NCBI RefSeq assembly: GCF_003931565.1
Contig: NZ_RRYI01000011.1
Location: 62,001 to 126,000 of the forward strand
DNA length: 64,000 nt
From: Caulobacter sp. 602-1
GTDB taxonomy: Bacteria; Pseudomonadota; Alphaproteobacteria; Caulobacterales; Caulobacteraceae
Reading direction: 5' to 3'
A program made the position numbers and the translations under genes. The stretch's first letter is position 1. Each line of letters opens with the position of its first letter. Below are positions 8,355-15,727 of this stretch, piece by piece. The notes below the pieces were generated by a model. That model saw nothing but the letters and a program-made list of their open reading frames with translations. It was not told where the DNA came from and ran no database searches.

Positions 8355-9443
8355 TCAGCGCCGCGCCGTGCGCTCCACAAGATCCGCCAGCTCTTCCGCC
8401 GCGTTCGGCTTGGCCACCGAGCGCGCGCCCTCGGCCATCCGCGCCAGGCGCTCGGGGTTCTTGAGCAGGGCGTTGAGGGCCCCGGCCATGGCGTCGACGG
8501 TCAGCTCATCCTCGAGGCACACGGCCGCGCCGCCCGCCTCTTCCAGGAGCTTGGCGTTGAAGCGCTGATGGTCGTCGGCGGCGATCTTCAGCGGGATCAG
8601 GATCGACGGTCGTCCAGCGACCGCCAACTCGGTGCAGGTCGAGGCCCCCGAGCGGCCGATCACCAGGTGCGCCTGGCGCAGATAGCCGGCCATGTCGCGG
8701 AAGAACGGCGCGACCTCGCAGTCCACCATGGCGTTGCGATAGATCTTGCGGGCGTTATCCATGCTCTCGGCGCGGGCCTGCTGGAAGACCTTGAGGCGCG
8801 AGCGCATGTCCTCGGGCAGCTTGGCCACCGCCTCGGGGATCAGTTCGGACAGCAGGCGCGCGCCCTGGCTGCCGCCGGTCACCAGGATCCGCAACTGCAC
8901 TTCCGGCGCGATATACGGCACGTCATAGAGCGCGCGCACCGGCGGGCGCACGGGATTGCCGACGACGTGGGCGCGAGCCTTCACGGCGGGCTTGGCCATC
9001 TGCAGCGTCGGGAAGGCGCAGGCGACCTCGTCGACGCGCGGCGCCAGGAAGCGGTTCACGCGGCCCAGAACCGCGTTCTGCTCATGGATCACGGTGGGGC
9101 GCTTCTGGCTGAGCGCGCCCAGCAGCGCCGGCAGGGCGGGATAGCCGCCAAAGCCGACGACCACGGCGGGGTCCAGGCGCTTAAAGGCCGCGCGGGCCTC
9201 CAGCACGCCCTGCAGGACCGTGAAGCCGGCCCTGATCATGCCCAGCGGGTCGTTGGACTTGGCCGTGGCGGCCGACAGGGCGAGCCGCTCTTCGGCCGGG
9301 AACTTGTCGGCGTAGAGCGCGCCGCGATCGTCCGTGGCGAGCACGACACGCCAGCCGCGCGCGGTCAGGGCCTCGGCGAGGGCCTGGGCGGGGAACATGT
9401 GGCCGCCGGTTCCCCCGGCGGCGACGACAGCCAGCTTGCTCAT
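8355..9443 (-). CDS. murG: UDP-GlcNAc:lipid I transferase MurG
   Basis: A GT-B glycosyltransferase on the cytoplasmic membrane face that converts lipid I to lipid II. It has 362 residues from the ATG at 9443; the extra 15 upstream codons belong to the ftsW 3' end. Signature motifs are the N-terminal glycine loop VVAAGGTGGHMFPAQALAE, the membrane-side loop GFGGYPALPALLG, HEQNAVLGRVNR, the C-domain TGGSQGARLLSE and the nucleotide-binding IGRSGASTCTELAVAGRPSI. Its start follows the ftsW stop at once (one base apart), so the pair is co-translated. Confidence 0.96.
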   Translation of the reverse strand: MSKLAVVAAGGTGGHMFPAQALAEALTARGWRVVLATDDRGALYADKFPAEERLALSAATAKSNDPLGMIRAGFTVLQGVLEARAAFKRLDPAVVVGFGGYPALPALLGALSQKRPTVIHEQNAVLGRVNRFLAPRVDEVACAFPTLQMAKPAVKARAHVVGNPVRPPVRALYDVPYIAPEVQLRILVTGGSQGARLLSELIPEAVAKLPEDMRSRLKVFQQARAESMDNARKIYRNAMVDCEVAPFFRDMAGYLRQAHLVIGRSGASTCTELAVAGRPSILIPLKIAADDHQRFNAKLLEEAGGAAVCLEDELTVDAMAGALNALLKNPERLARMAEGARSVAKPNAAEELADLVERTARR

Positions 9444-9444
9444 C

Positions 9445-10617
9445 TCAGGCGAAAGCGCCGTCGAGACTGAACTCGCCGGAAGCGCCATAGGCGCCGGGGC
9501 GCTTGCGCACCAAGGCCAGGGCCATGCCCAGCGTCAAACCCATCGCGAGCATCGAGGAGCCCCCGTAACTGATGAACGGAAGCGTCATGCCCTTGGTCGG
9601 GATCATGTTCAAGTTCACGGCGATATTGATGATGGCCTGTTGCCCCACCAGCACGAACAAACCGGCGGCCGCGACCTGCTCGAACGGGTCGTTCAGCTTC
9701 ATCGCCTTGTAGAGACCGCGCACCACCAGGAAGGCGAAGATCGCGATCAACGCCCAGGAGAAGATCAGCCCGTACTCCTCGGCGGCCACCGAATAGATGA
9801 AGTCGGTGTGCAGGTCGGGCACGTGGCGCTTCATCACGCCCTCGCCCGGGCCGCGTCCGAAGAAGCCGCCGGCGCGGATCGCCTCGGCGGCGCGGGTGAT
9901 CTGATGGGTGTCGGCTTGGTCTGGGCTGAGGAACTTCTGCACCCGGGCGTGCACGTGGTCGAACAGGAAGTAGGTCGAGCACAGGCCCGCCAAGGCGACC
10001 GCGCCTAGGCCCATGATCCACGAGATCGGCACCCCGGCCATCCAGAAGGCGGCCCCGAAGGCGATGGTGATCAGCACCGTCTGGCCGACGTCGGGCTGCA
10101 CCAGCAAAAGGGCCACGGCGATGAAATACAGCAGGAAGGCGATCGAGACGCCCGGCACACCCTCGCCCTTCTGGCCCTCGGCGAACATCCACGAGACCAG
10201 CACGATCAGGGCCGGCTTCATGAACTCGGAGGGTTGGAGCGTGAAGCCGCCGAACTGCAGCCAGCGCGTGGCGCCCTTGGCGTTGTGGCCGATGAACGGC
10301 AGGGCGATCATGATCGCGATCGCGCCGATATAGATGAAGAAGGCCGTCCGCCGGATGCCCTTGGGCGATAGCATCGACACGGCCAGCATCAATACCGACG
10401 AGGCGCTGGCGAAAAAGCACATGCGGATGGCGAAATGGAACTGGTCGTCTATGCCGATCCGCTGGGCGGCGGCCGGGCTGGACGCGAACGACAGCAGCAT
10501 GCCCAGCGTGGCCAGCAGGGCCGTCGCGCCGAGCAGCCAGCGGTCGGTCGTCCACCACCAGATGCCGAGCGCGGTGCGGTCGGTGCGGGCGAAGGCATGT
10601 GTCGCGTTGGAAGCCAT
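9445..10617 (-). CDS. ftsW: SEDS peptidoglycan polymerase FtsW
   Basis: A 390-residue polytopic SEDS protein with about ten membrane helices. It is the septal peptidoglycan glycosyltransferase that works with FtsI. Family signatures include LQFGGFTLQPSEFMKPALIV (RodA/FtsW substrate pocket region), LVQPDVGQTVLI with the catalytic-type Asp, GPGEGVMKRHVPDLHTDFIY and the C-terminal FISYGGSSMLAMG. It is the first gene of the ftsW-murG pair. The 6.6 kb accessory block lies immediately upstream of it, so it probably has its own promoter rather than one shared with murD. Confidence 0.96.
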   Translation of the reverse strand: MASNATHAFARTDRTALGIWWWTTDRWLLGATALLATLGMLLSFASSPAAAQRIGIDDQFHFAIRMCFFASASSVLMLAVSMLSPKGIRRTAFFIYIGAIAIMIALPFIGHNAKGATRWLQFGGFTLQPSEFMKPALIVLVSWMFAEGQKGEGVPGVSIAFLLYFIAVALLLVQPDVGQTVLITIAFGAAFWMAGVPISWIMGLGAVALAGLCSTYFLFDHVHARVQKFLSPDQADTHQITRAAEAIRAGGFFGRGPGEGVMKRHVPDLHTDFIYSVAAEEYGLIFSWALIAIFAFLVVRGLYKAMKLNDPFEQVAAAGLFVLVGQQAIINIAVNLNMIPTKGMTLPFISYGGSSMLAMGLTLGMALALVRKRPGAYGASGEFSLDGAFA

Positions 10618-10710
10618 GGCCGGAGAGTCGGACCGCAGGGTTAATCAAATCTTGCCGCGCGGTTCTACGCCGGTGGACATGCGTCGAAAAGCGCGCGCAA
10701 GCCCTCTCGA

Positions 10711-10986
10711 TCAGCGCAGTTCGAAATAGGCCACCTGCCCGCCCTCGGTATGGGCGACCACGGCGATGTTCAGCGACTCGCCGTCATCGAGGGTGAGGCG
10801 GCACTCGCCCGCTCGGAACGCCCGCCGCAGGCTGTCGGGGTCGCCCGTGAGGCTGCCCTTGCCGCTCTTACGCCCTCCGGGGGCGCTGGCGACCAGCAGG
10901 GAGAAGACCACGGCGCTGTCCTGGCGGGAGACCGTCAGCGCGCCGTTTCCGGTGCGAGGAACCTTCTGGAGCTTGGTTACCGGCAT
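10711..10986 (-). CDS. Hypothetical protein, 91 residues
   Basis: A small soluble protein with no signal peptide or membrane helix. From the ATG at 10986 it begins MPVTKLQKVPRTGNGALTV; an upstream in-frame ATG at 11022 would add 12 residues without improving the look of the protein. The composition is normal for the genome, with alternating hydrophobic stretches suggesting a beta-rich fold. It lies between ftsW and the divergent cold-shock gene. I do not recognise a family. Confidence 0.6.
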   Translation of the reverse strand: MPVTKLQKVPRTGNGALTVSRQDSAVVFSLLVASAPGGRKSGKGSLTGDPDSLRRAFRAGECRLTLDDGESLNIAVVAHTEGGQVAYFELR

Positions 10987-11245
10987 CGAATACGAAGCAT
11001 GAGACTGAAAAACATGCCTCATTATTACAGAACGAAATCGGCTGATGTAGAATAATATTCAGAAACCGCTTGCGGAATTTCTCGCATCGGCGCATGGTGT
11101 ATTTCATCGAATATCGAACTGGTTCGGCCGCTCTCCATGCTTGCTCTTCGGATCGAGCCCCGAGCCTCTCCAAATCCTCTCCGAAAATTTGATCGCATGG
11201 CTCGTCTCGAGTCGCGCGTCTCCCTGTCATGCAAGGAATACATCC

Positions 11246-11455
11246 ATGACTACCGGCACCGTGAAGTGGTTCAACTCCACCAAGGGCTTTGGCTTCATTC
11301 AACCCAACGACGGCGGCGCTGACGTGTTCGTGCACATCTCGGCCGTCGAACGCTCGGGTCTCGGCTCGCTCGACGAAGGCCAGAAGGTCAACTTCGAACT
11401 CGAGCGCGACCAGCGCAGCGGCAAGATGTCCGCCGGTCAACTGACCGCCGCCTAA
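11246..11455 (+). CDS. cspA: Cold-shock protein (single CSD)
   Basis: A 69-residue single cold-shock domain protein and RNA chaperone. The RNP1 motif KGFGFI and RNP2-like DVFVHIS are both present, and the N-terminus MTTGTVKWFNSTKGFGFI is classical. The ATG at 11246 is preceded by AAGGAA; a longer frame from 11141 is not family-like. The 259 bases between 10987 and 11245 are AT-richer than their surroundings and contain no gene, as expected for a promoter plus long structured 5' leader typical of cold-shock mRNAs. The symbol is by similarity; Caulobacter has several csp paralogues. Confidence 0.93.
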   Translation: MTTGTVKWFNSTKGFGFIQPNDGGADVFVHISAVERSGLGSLDEGQKVNFELERDQRSGKMSAGQLTAA

Positions 11456-11463
11456 GGATCAGA

Positions 11464-11490
11464 CAGGCCCGGATGCATCATCCGGGCCTG
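11464..11490 (+). terminator. Hairpin terminator after the cold-shock gene
   Basis: A perfect 12-bp stem (CAGGCCCGGATG and CATCCGGGCCTG) with a 3-base loop starts 9 bases after the csp stop. There is only a short mixed T/C tract downstream (TCGTCCGTTC), so termination may be partial and allow read-through into the DUF6481 gene. Confidence 0.75.
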
Positions 11491-11546
11491 TCGTCCGTTC
11501 ATCTCCCCGCCGGCTCGCGATTTCGCGTCCGGATACGAAAGCGACC

Positions 11547-11903
11547 ATGAATCCATTAGACATCCGCCACTCGGACCGCCTCAAGACGGCCGCCGACGCC
11601 AAGGCCGCGCTGCTGGCCAAGTTCAAGCCGCGCGCCGCTAGCGTCGACCCGCTGTTCGCCGAGCGCGCGACGCTCCGCGCCGAAGAACTGGCTCAGGTTC
11701 GCAAGCTGCGCGCCGACGCCAAGGCCGCCATCAAGCAAGCCGCCGCCGACGCCGAAACCGCACGGATCGAGGCGCAGGCCGCTCTGGAGGCCGAGGCGCT
11801 GACCGCCAAGCGTGGCGAGCGCAAGGAACGCAAGGCGCTATCCGCCGCGGACGCCAAGGCCAAGCGCGACCAGCGCTACGCGGCCCGCAAGGCCCGGAAC
11901 TAG
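11547..11903 (+). CDS. DUF6481-type Ala/Lys/Arg-rich protein
   Basis: A 118-residue, highly charged, almost entirely helical protein with no membrane segment. It begins MNPLDIRHSDRLKTAADAK and ends in a strongly basic tail (KRDQRYAARKARN). Composition and layout match what I recall as the DUF6481 family, small alphaproteobacterial proteins often found beside cold-shock genes. Nucleic acid or ribosome binding is plausible from the charge but unproven. It follows csp by 91 bases, across a hairpin, and is 4 bases from the next small gene. Confidence 0.8.
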   Translation: MNPLDIRHSDRLKTAADAKAALLAKFKPRAASVDPLFAERATLRAEELAQVRKLRADAKAAIKQAAADAETARIEAQAALEAEALTAKRGERKERKALSAADAKAKRDQRYAARKARN

Positions 11904-11907
11904 ACCG

Positions 11908-12036
11908 GTGGCCCGCAAACCCAACTACGACTTCGAGCGCAAGGAACGCGAGCGTCAGAAAGCGGCCAAGGCCGCCGAAAAGGCCGCCGCCAAGCGCCCT
12001 GCTTCCGACGACCAGTCACCGTCGGGCGAAGCCTAG
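11908..12036 (+). CDS. 42-residue basic/acidic small protein
   Basis: A GTG-started 43-codon frame directly after the DUF6481 gene (4-base gap). It reads (M)ARKPNYDFERKERERQKA and continues with Lys/Ala repeats and an acidic tail. KPNYxFER-type small proteins with KAAKAA repeats are widespread in alphaproteobacteria, which supports it being real despite its size. The product is unfolded or helical and very charged; its function is unknown. Its stop overlaps the trxC stop by 4 bases from the opposite strand. Confidence 0.7.
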   Translation: MARKPNYDFERKERERQKAAKAAEKAAAKRPASDDQSPSGEA

Positions 12037-12464
12037 GCCAACGCGCGCCGCGTCCAGTCGACGATCTGCGGCGCGGTCATGGCTCCGGCCTGGCGGGCGA
12101 CGACCTGACCGTCCCTGTAAAGCACCAGGGTCGGGATGCTGCTGACGCTCAGCGCGCCCGCGGCGGCGGGTTCGGCTTCGGAATCGAGCTTCAGCAGCCT
12201 TACGGCCGGCTCCAGTTGGCGCGCGGCTGCCGCGAAGGCCGGCGCCATGCTCCGGCACGGTCCGCACCAAGGCGCCCAGACGTCCAGCAGCAGGGCCGTC
12301 CCTTTCGTCATGCGCCGATGACGATCCAGTTCCGCGCCGGTCACGGCCGTCGGGCCGCCGGTGAACAACAACGACTTGCAGCGGCCGCACTTGGCCGAGA
12401 GCGGATCGCGATCCTCCGGAAGGCGATTGCCGGCTCCGCAGGCGACGCAGACAACCTGAGACAT
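12033..12464 (-). CDS. trxC: Thioredoxin 2 (zinc-ribbon thioredoxin)
   Basis: A cytoplasmic disulfide reductase of 143 residues from the ATG at 12464. The N-terminal zinc ribbon has two CxxC pairs (CVACGAGNRLP and KCGRCKSLLF). A thioredoxin domain follows with the active site WAPWCGPCRS and the cis-Pro segment SVSSIPTLVLY. The layout is that of TrxC, which is tied to oxidative-stress defence. The start sits just after the GAGTTTC stretch; longer in-frame starts upstream lack homology-like sequence. It is convergent with the small basic protein gene. Confidence 0.92.
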   Translation of the reverse strand: MSQVVCVACGAGNRLPEDRDPLSAKCGRCKSLLFTGGPTAVTGAELDRHRRMTKGTALLLDVWAPWCGPCRSMAPAFAAAARQLEPAVRLLKLDSEAEPAAAGALSVSSIPTLVLYRDGQVVARQAGAMTAPQIVDWTRRALA

Positions 12465-12656
12465 CGAAACTCCTTCAAGCCCAGACCTCGGAACAGCCAC
12501 GAAAAGCGGGCCGTTCCACCCGGGCGCACTCAAGTCAATCCAGATGGTTGGGCGCTCCGCTATGCGCAAGACGCGCGAAGGTCCGGTGGGTCGCGCAGGC
12601 TTTGCTTGAATTCGCCCACCAGGCGGTGATCATGGGCCGTGCGGTAGGGGCGACGC

Positions 12657-13673
12657 GTGGCCGACGAAGGATCCGACAAGGCCGTTCTGGAGGGGGTTGG
12701 AGCCTATTTCCTCAGCGTGGTCGAGGCCAGCCAGGACTGTATCCGCGTGATCAGCGCCAACGGCCATGTCGAGTACATGAACGCCCAGGGCCAATCGCTG
12801 TTCGAGATCGACGATTTCGACGGCCGCAACCGCCAGCGCTATTGGCCCGACCTGTGGCCGCCGGAAAGCCGTGAAACCGTCGAACAGTCTCTGCGCGCCG
12901 CCCTGGGCGGTCACGCCGTGGCCTTCCGCGCCTTCTGTCCCACGGCGCGGGGCGCGCCGCGCTGGTGGGACACCACTGTCTCGCCGATCATGGAGCACGG
13001 CCGGGTGATCCGGGTGCTGGCCACCTCGCGCGACGTCACCAGCGAGCGGACCGCCGAGGCGCACCGCCAGTTGCTGGTCAACGAGCTGAACCATCGGGTG
13101 AAAAACACCCTCGCCACGATTCAATCGATCGCCAAGCAGTCTCTGCGCAACGCCGGGGTCGAGCCTTCGGTGCGCGACGCCCTGGAGGGCAGGCTGATGG
13201 CCATCGCCGCCACCCACAACGTGCTGACCGATCAGAACTGGTCGGCGGCCAGCCTGCGCCAGATCGTCGACGGCTCGGTGGCCCCCTACAGCACCAAGCC
13301 CGGCCAGCTGACCATCACCGGCCAGGATCTGAAGGTTTCGCCCAAGCCCGCCGTCGTCATGGCCCTGGCCTTCCACGAACTGGCGATCAACGCCCTGAAG
13401 TACGGCGCCCTCTCCTCCCCCGACGGCCATGTGGACGTTCGCTGGTCGATCGATCCGGACGACCAGTTGGTCATCGAATGGGCCGAGCGCGGCGGCCCCG
13501 CCGTGCGCCCGCCCGAGCGGCGGGGCTTCGGCTCGCGTATCGTCGAAACGGCCTTGCCCAACGAATTAGGCGGCGCGGTGGCGCTGGACTACCGCGCCGA
13601 CGGCCTACGGTGCTCGATCCGCTCGCCGCTGTTGGCCCTGGACAAGGTGGACGCCTTCATGCCGCTGGGATGA
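12657..13673 (+). CDS. PAS-HWE sensor histidine kinase
   Basis: A 338-residue cytoplasmic kinase. Residues about 15-130 form a PAS domain (ASQDCIRVISANGHVEYMN, and a PAC-like VLATSRDVTSER tail). The HWE/HisKA_2 dimerisation region carries the phospho-His in LNELNHRVKNTLATIQSIA-like sequence (NELNHRVKNTL), followed by an HWE ATPase domain with HELAINALKYGAL and RRGFGSRIVE. HWE kinases feed general-stress or light responses in alphaproteobacteria. It has no membrane segment. The start is GTG. No cognate regulator is adjacent; it converges on the hybrid kinase gene at 13688, with 14 bases between the stops. Confidence 0.9.
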   Translation: MADEGSDKAVLEGVGAYFLSVVEASQDCIRVISANGHVEYMNAQGQSLFEIDDFDGRNRQRYWPDLWPPESRETVEQSLRAALGGHAVAFRAFCPTARGAPRWWDTTVSPIMEHGRVIRVLATSRDVTSERTAEAHRQLLVNELNHRVKNTLATIQSIAKQSLRNAGVEPSVRDALEGRLMAIAATHNVLTDQNWSAASLRQIVDGSVAPYSTKPGQLTITGQDLKVSPKPAVVMALAFHELAINALKYGALSSPDGHVDVRWSIDPDDQLVIEWAERGGPAVRPPERRGFGSRIVETALPNELGGAVALDYRADGLRCSIRSPLLALDKVDAFMPLG

Positions 13674-13687
13674 GCGGCGGCGCATCA

Positions 13688-15727
13688 CTATTCCACGACA
13701 GGGGCGCGCTCGCCCAACGCTTTGCGCACGGCGACGGCCAGGTCGCTGACCTTGAACGGCTTACGCAGGACGGCTTCGGAATTGACCAGTTCCCGGATCG
13801 CGCTGGCGTCGGCGTAGCCGGTGATCAGCAACATGCCCAGGGTCGGGATGACCTGCCGCGCTCGCCTGGCGACCTGGGCGCCATCCATGCCCGGCATGGC
13901 GAAGTCGACGACCATCAGATCGGGACGGTCCTCGGCCAGGCGCGACAGCCCTTCCTGCCCTCCCGACGCCTCGGTGACGCGGTAGCCCAGCGAGCGCAGG
14001 CATTGGACCAGAAACCGACGGACGCTCGGATCGTCGTCGATCACCAGGACGCGTTCGCCTTCGCTGAGCGGTGTCTCGTTCGGCGGAATGTCGCTGGGCC
14101 GGATGCGATCACCGGCCTCGGTGATCGGCAGCCAGATCTCGATCGTCGTCCCGACGCCGACGGTGCTGTGGATCCGCACCGTACCGCCCGACTGGGTGGC
14201 GATGCCATAGACCTGGCTGAGACCGAGGCCCGTCCCCTTGCCCACGCTCTTGGTCGTGAAAAAGGGATCGAACACCTTTTGCAGCAAGTCCTTGGGAATC
14301 CCGTGACCGGTATCGCTGACCGCGATCACGACGTGGTCGCCCGGCTGCAAGCCTTCGTGCCACTCGTCGGAAGTCCGGCTTGAGATGGTCACCGCGCCGC
14401 CGTCGCCCATGGCGTCGCGGGCGTTGATGGCCAGGTTCAGCACCGCCAGTTCCAGCTGGTTGGCGTCGGCCTTCGCCCGCGCGCCCCCGGCGGCCAGCGC
14501 CATCCGGACCTCGACGGTATGGCCCAGGGTCCGGGTCAGCAGATCGTCCATGCCGGTGATCAGCGCGTCGACCTCCACAGGCTGCAGATCCAGTTGCTGG
14601 CTGCGCGAGAAGGCCAGGAGCTGCGCGGTGAGCTTGGTGGCCCGCTCTACGCCCTCGCGGGCGTTGGCGGCCATACGTTTGACGCGCTCGTCGTCGCTGC
14701 GCCGCTCGATCATGTCGATATTGCCGACAATGGCGGTCAGCAGGTTGTTGAAGTCGTGGGCGATGCCCCCGGTAAGCTGGCCGATGGCGTCCATCTTCTG
14801 GGCCTGGACCAGGGCGGCCTGAGCCTGCTCGCGCTCGCTGATCTCGGCCAGCAGGCGTTCGTTGGCGCGCTGCAACTCGCCGACGCTTTCGGCGATGCGC
14901 TGTTCAAGCGTCTCATTGAGCAGGCGCAGTTCCGCCTCGGCGGTCTTGCGGGCGGTGATGTCGAGGCTGATGCCCGACATCCGTCGCGGTTCGCCAGGCC
15001 GGATCCGATTGAGCCGCCCCCGCACCTGCACCCAGTGCGATGAGCCGTCCGGCCAGGAGATCCGGTACTCGACGTCGTAGTCCTCGGCGCGCGCGATCGA
15101 GGCGTTCAGCGCGGCGGCGCGGCGGGCCATGTCCTTCGGATGGACGGCCGCCTCGATGCCGGCCAGCGTCAGGGGCTGGTCGGCCGCATGACCGAAGTGC
15201 GCGCGCGTCGCGGCCGACGTGGTCAGAGCGCCGCTGTCGAGATCCAGGTCCCAGGCGCCCAGCTTGCCGGCCTCCAGCGCGAAGCGAAGCTGCTCCTCGG
15301 CCTTGGTCTGGGCGTGCAGATGATCGCGGGCGAGATACTGGCGATGGCGGGCGCGGATCGCCGAATGGGCCGCGCTGATCAGCGTCTCGGCGTTGATGGG
15401 CCGTTCCAGCATCACGATGTTGCCGATGCCCTTGAGGCGCTCGGCGTCCACCTGTGTCCGTTTGCCGGGTTGCTTGGTGACCAGCACGATGAACGGAAAA
15501 TCCGACCAGGTGGGCTGATGGGCCAGCCAGTCCGTGAGGGCGTCGGAGGCCCCTTGGGCCAGCGCCTCCTCGGTCAGGATCGCCGCGCCGGCCTCGTCGC
15601 CCAGCGCCCGGGTCAGTTCGCCGAGGTCGCCGCAGATCTGCGAGGCGTGACCGACATGACCCAGGGTTTCGGCGATAACCGCCGCGTCCCGCCCTCGCGG
15701 CGCCAGGATGAGGATCGGCTTAGGCAT
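13688..15727 (-). CDS. Hybrid histidine kinase with N-terminal pseudo-receiver, partner of KaiC-like protein
   Basis: A 679-residue soluble kinase. Residues about 4-120 look like a receiver fold that lacks the phospho-acceptor Asp (ILTEEAL where LLD would stand) and has Arg for the conserved Lys (MLERPI), so it is a pseudo-receiver. A PAS/PAC domain (about 140-265), a coiled coil (265-310), HisKA with phospho-His 324 (GGIAHDFNNLL), HATPase_c (NLAINARDAM, DTGHGIP, GKGTGLGLS) and a C-terminal receiver (about 557-670, acceptor D608 in VVDFAMPGMDG, Lys in LRKPF) follow. The ATG overlaps the KaiC-like stop by 8 bases, so the two are co-translated and very likely act together. Confidence 0.92.
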   Translation of the reverse strand: MPKPILILAPRGRDAAVIAETLGHVGHASQICGDLGELTRALGDEAGAAILTEEALAQGASDALTDWLAHQPTWSDFPFIVLVTKQPGKRTQVDAERLKGIGNIVMLERPINAETLISAAHSAIRARHRQYLARDHLHAQTKAEEQLRFALEAGKLGAWDLDLDSGALTTSAATRAHFGHAADQPLTLAGIEAAVHPKDMARRAAALNASIARAEDYDVEYRISWPDGSSHWVQVRGRLNRIRPGEPRRMSGISLDITARKTAEAELRLLNETLEQRIAESVGELQRANERLLAEISEREQAQAALVQAQKMDAIGQLTGGIAHDFNNLLTAIVGNIDMIERRSDDERVKRMAANAREGVERATKLTAQLLAFSRSQQLDLQPVEVDALITGMDDLLTRTLGHTVEVRMALAAGGARAKADANQLELAVLNLAINARDAMGDGGAVTISSRTSDEWHEGLQPGDHVVIAVSDTGHGIPKDLLQKVFDPFFTTKSVGKGTGLGLSQVYGIATQSGGTVRIHSTVGVGTTIEIWLPITEAGDRIRPSDIPPNETPLSEGERVLVIDDDPSVRRFLVQCLRSLGYRVTEASGGQEGLSRLAEDRPDLMVVDFAMPGMDGAQVARRARQVIPTLGMLLITGYADASAIRELVNSEAVLRKPFKVSDLAVAVRKALGERAPVVE

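Noticed and set aside
10868..11440. Minus-strand 190-codon frame antisense to the cold-shock gene
   Set aside because: It has no motif, covers the intact csp gene and its leader, and its ends match no neighbouring gene.
12484..12512. GGAAC...GTTCC on the minus strand upstream of trxC, as a possible ECF promoter
   Set aside because: The -10-like element is TGTT at 17 bases, not CGTT, and no further support is present.
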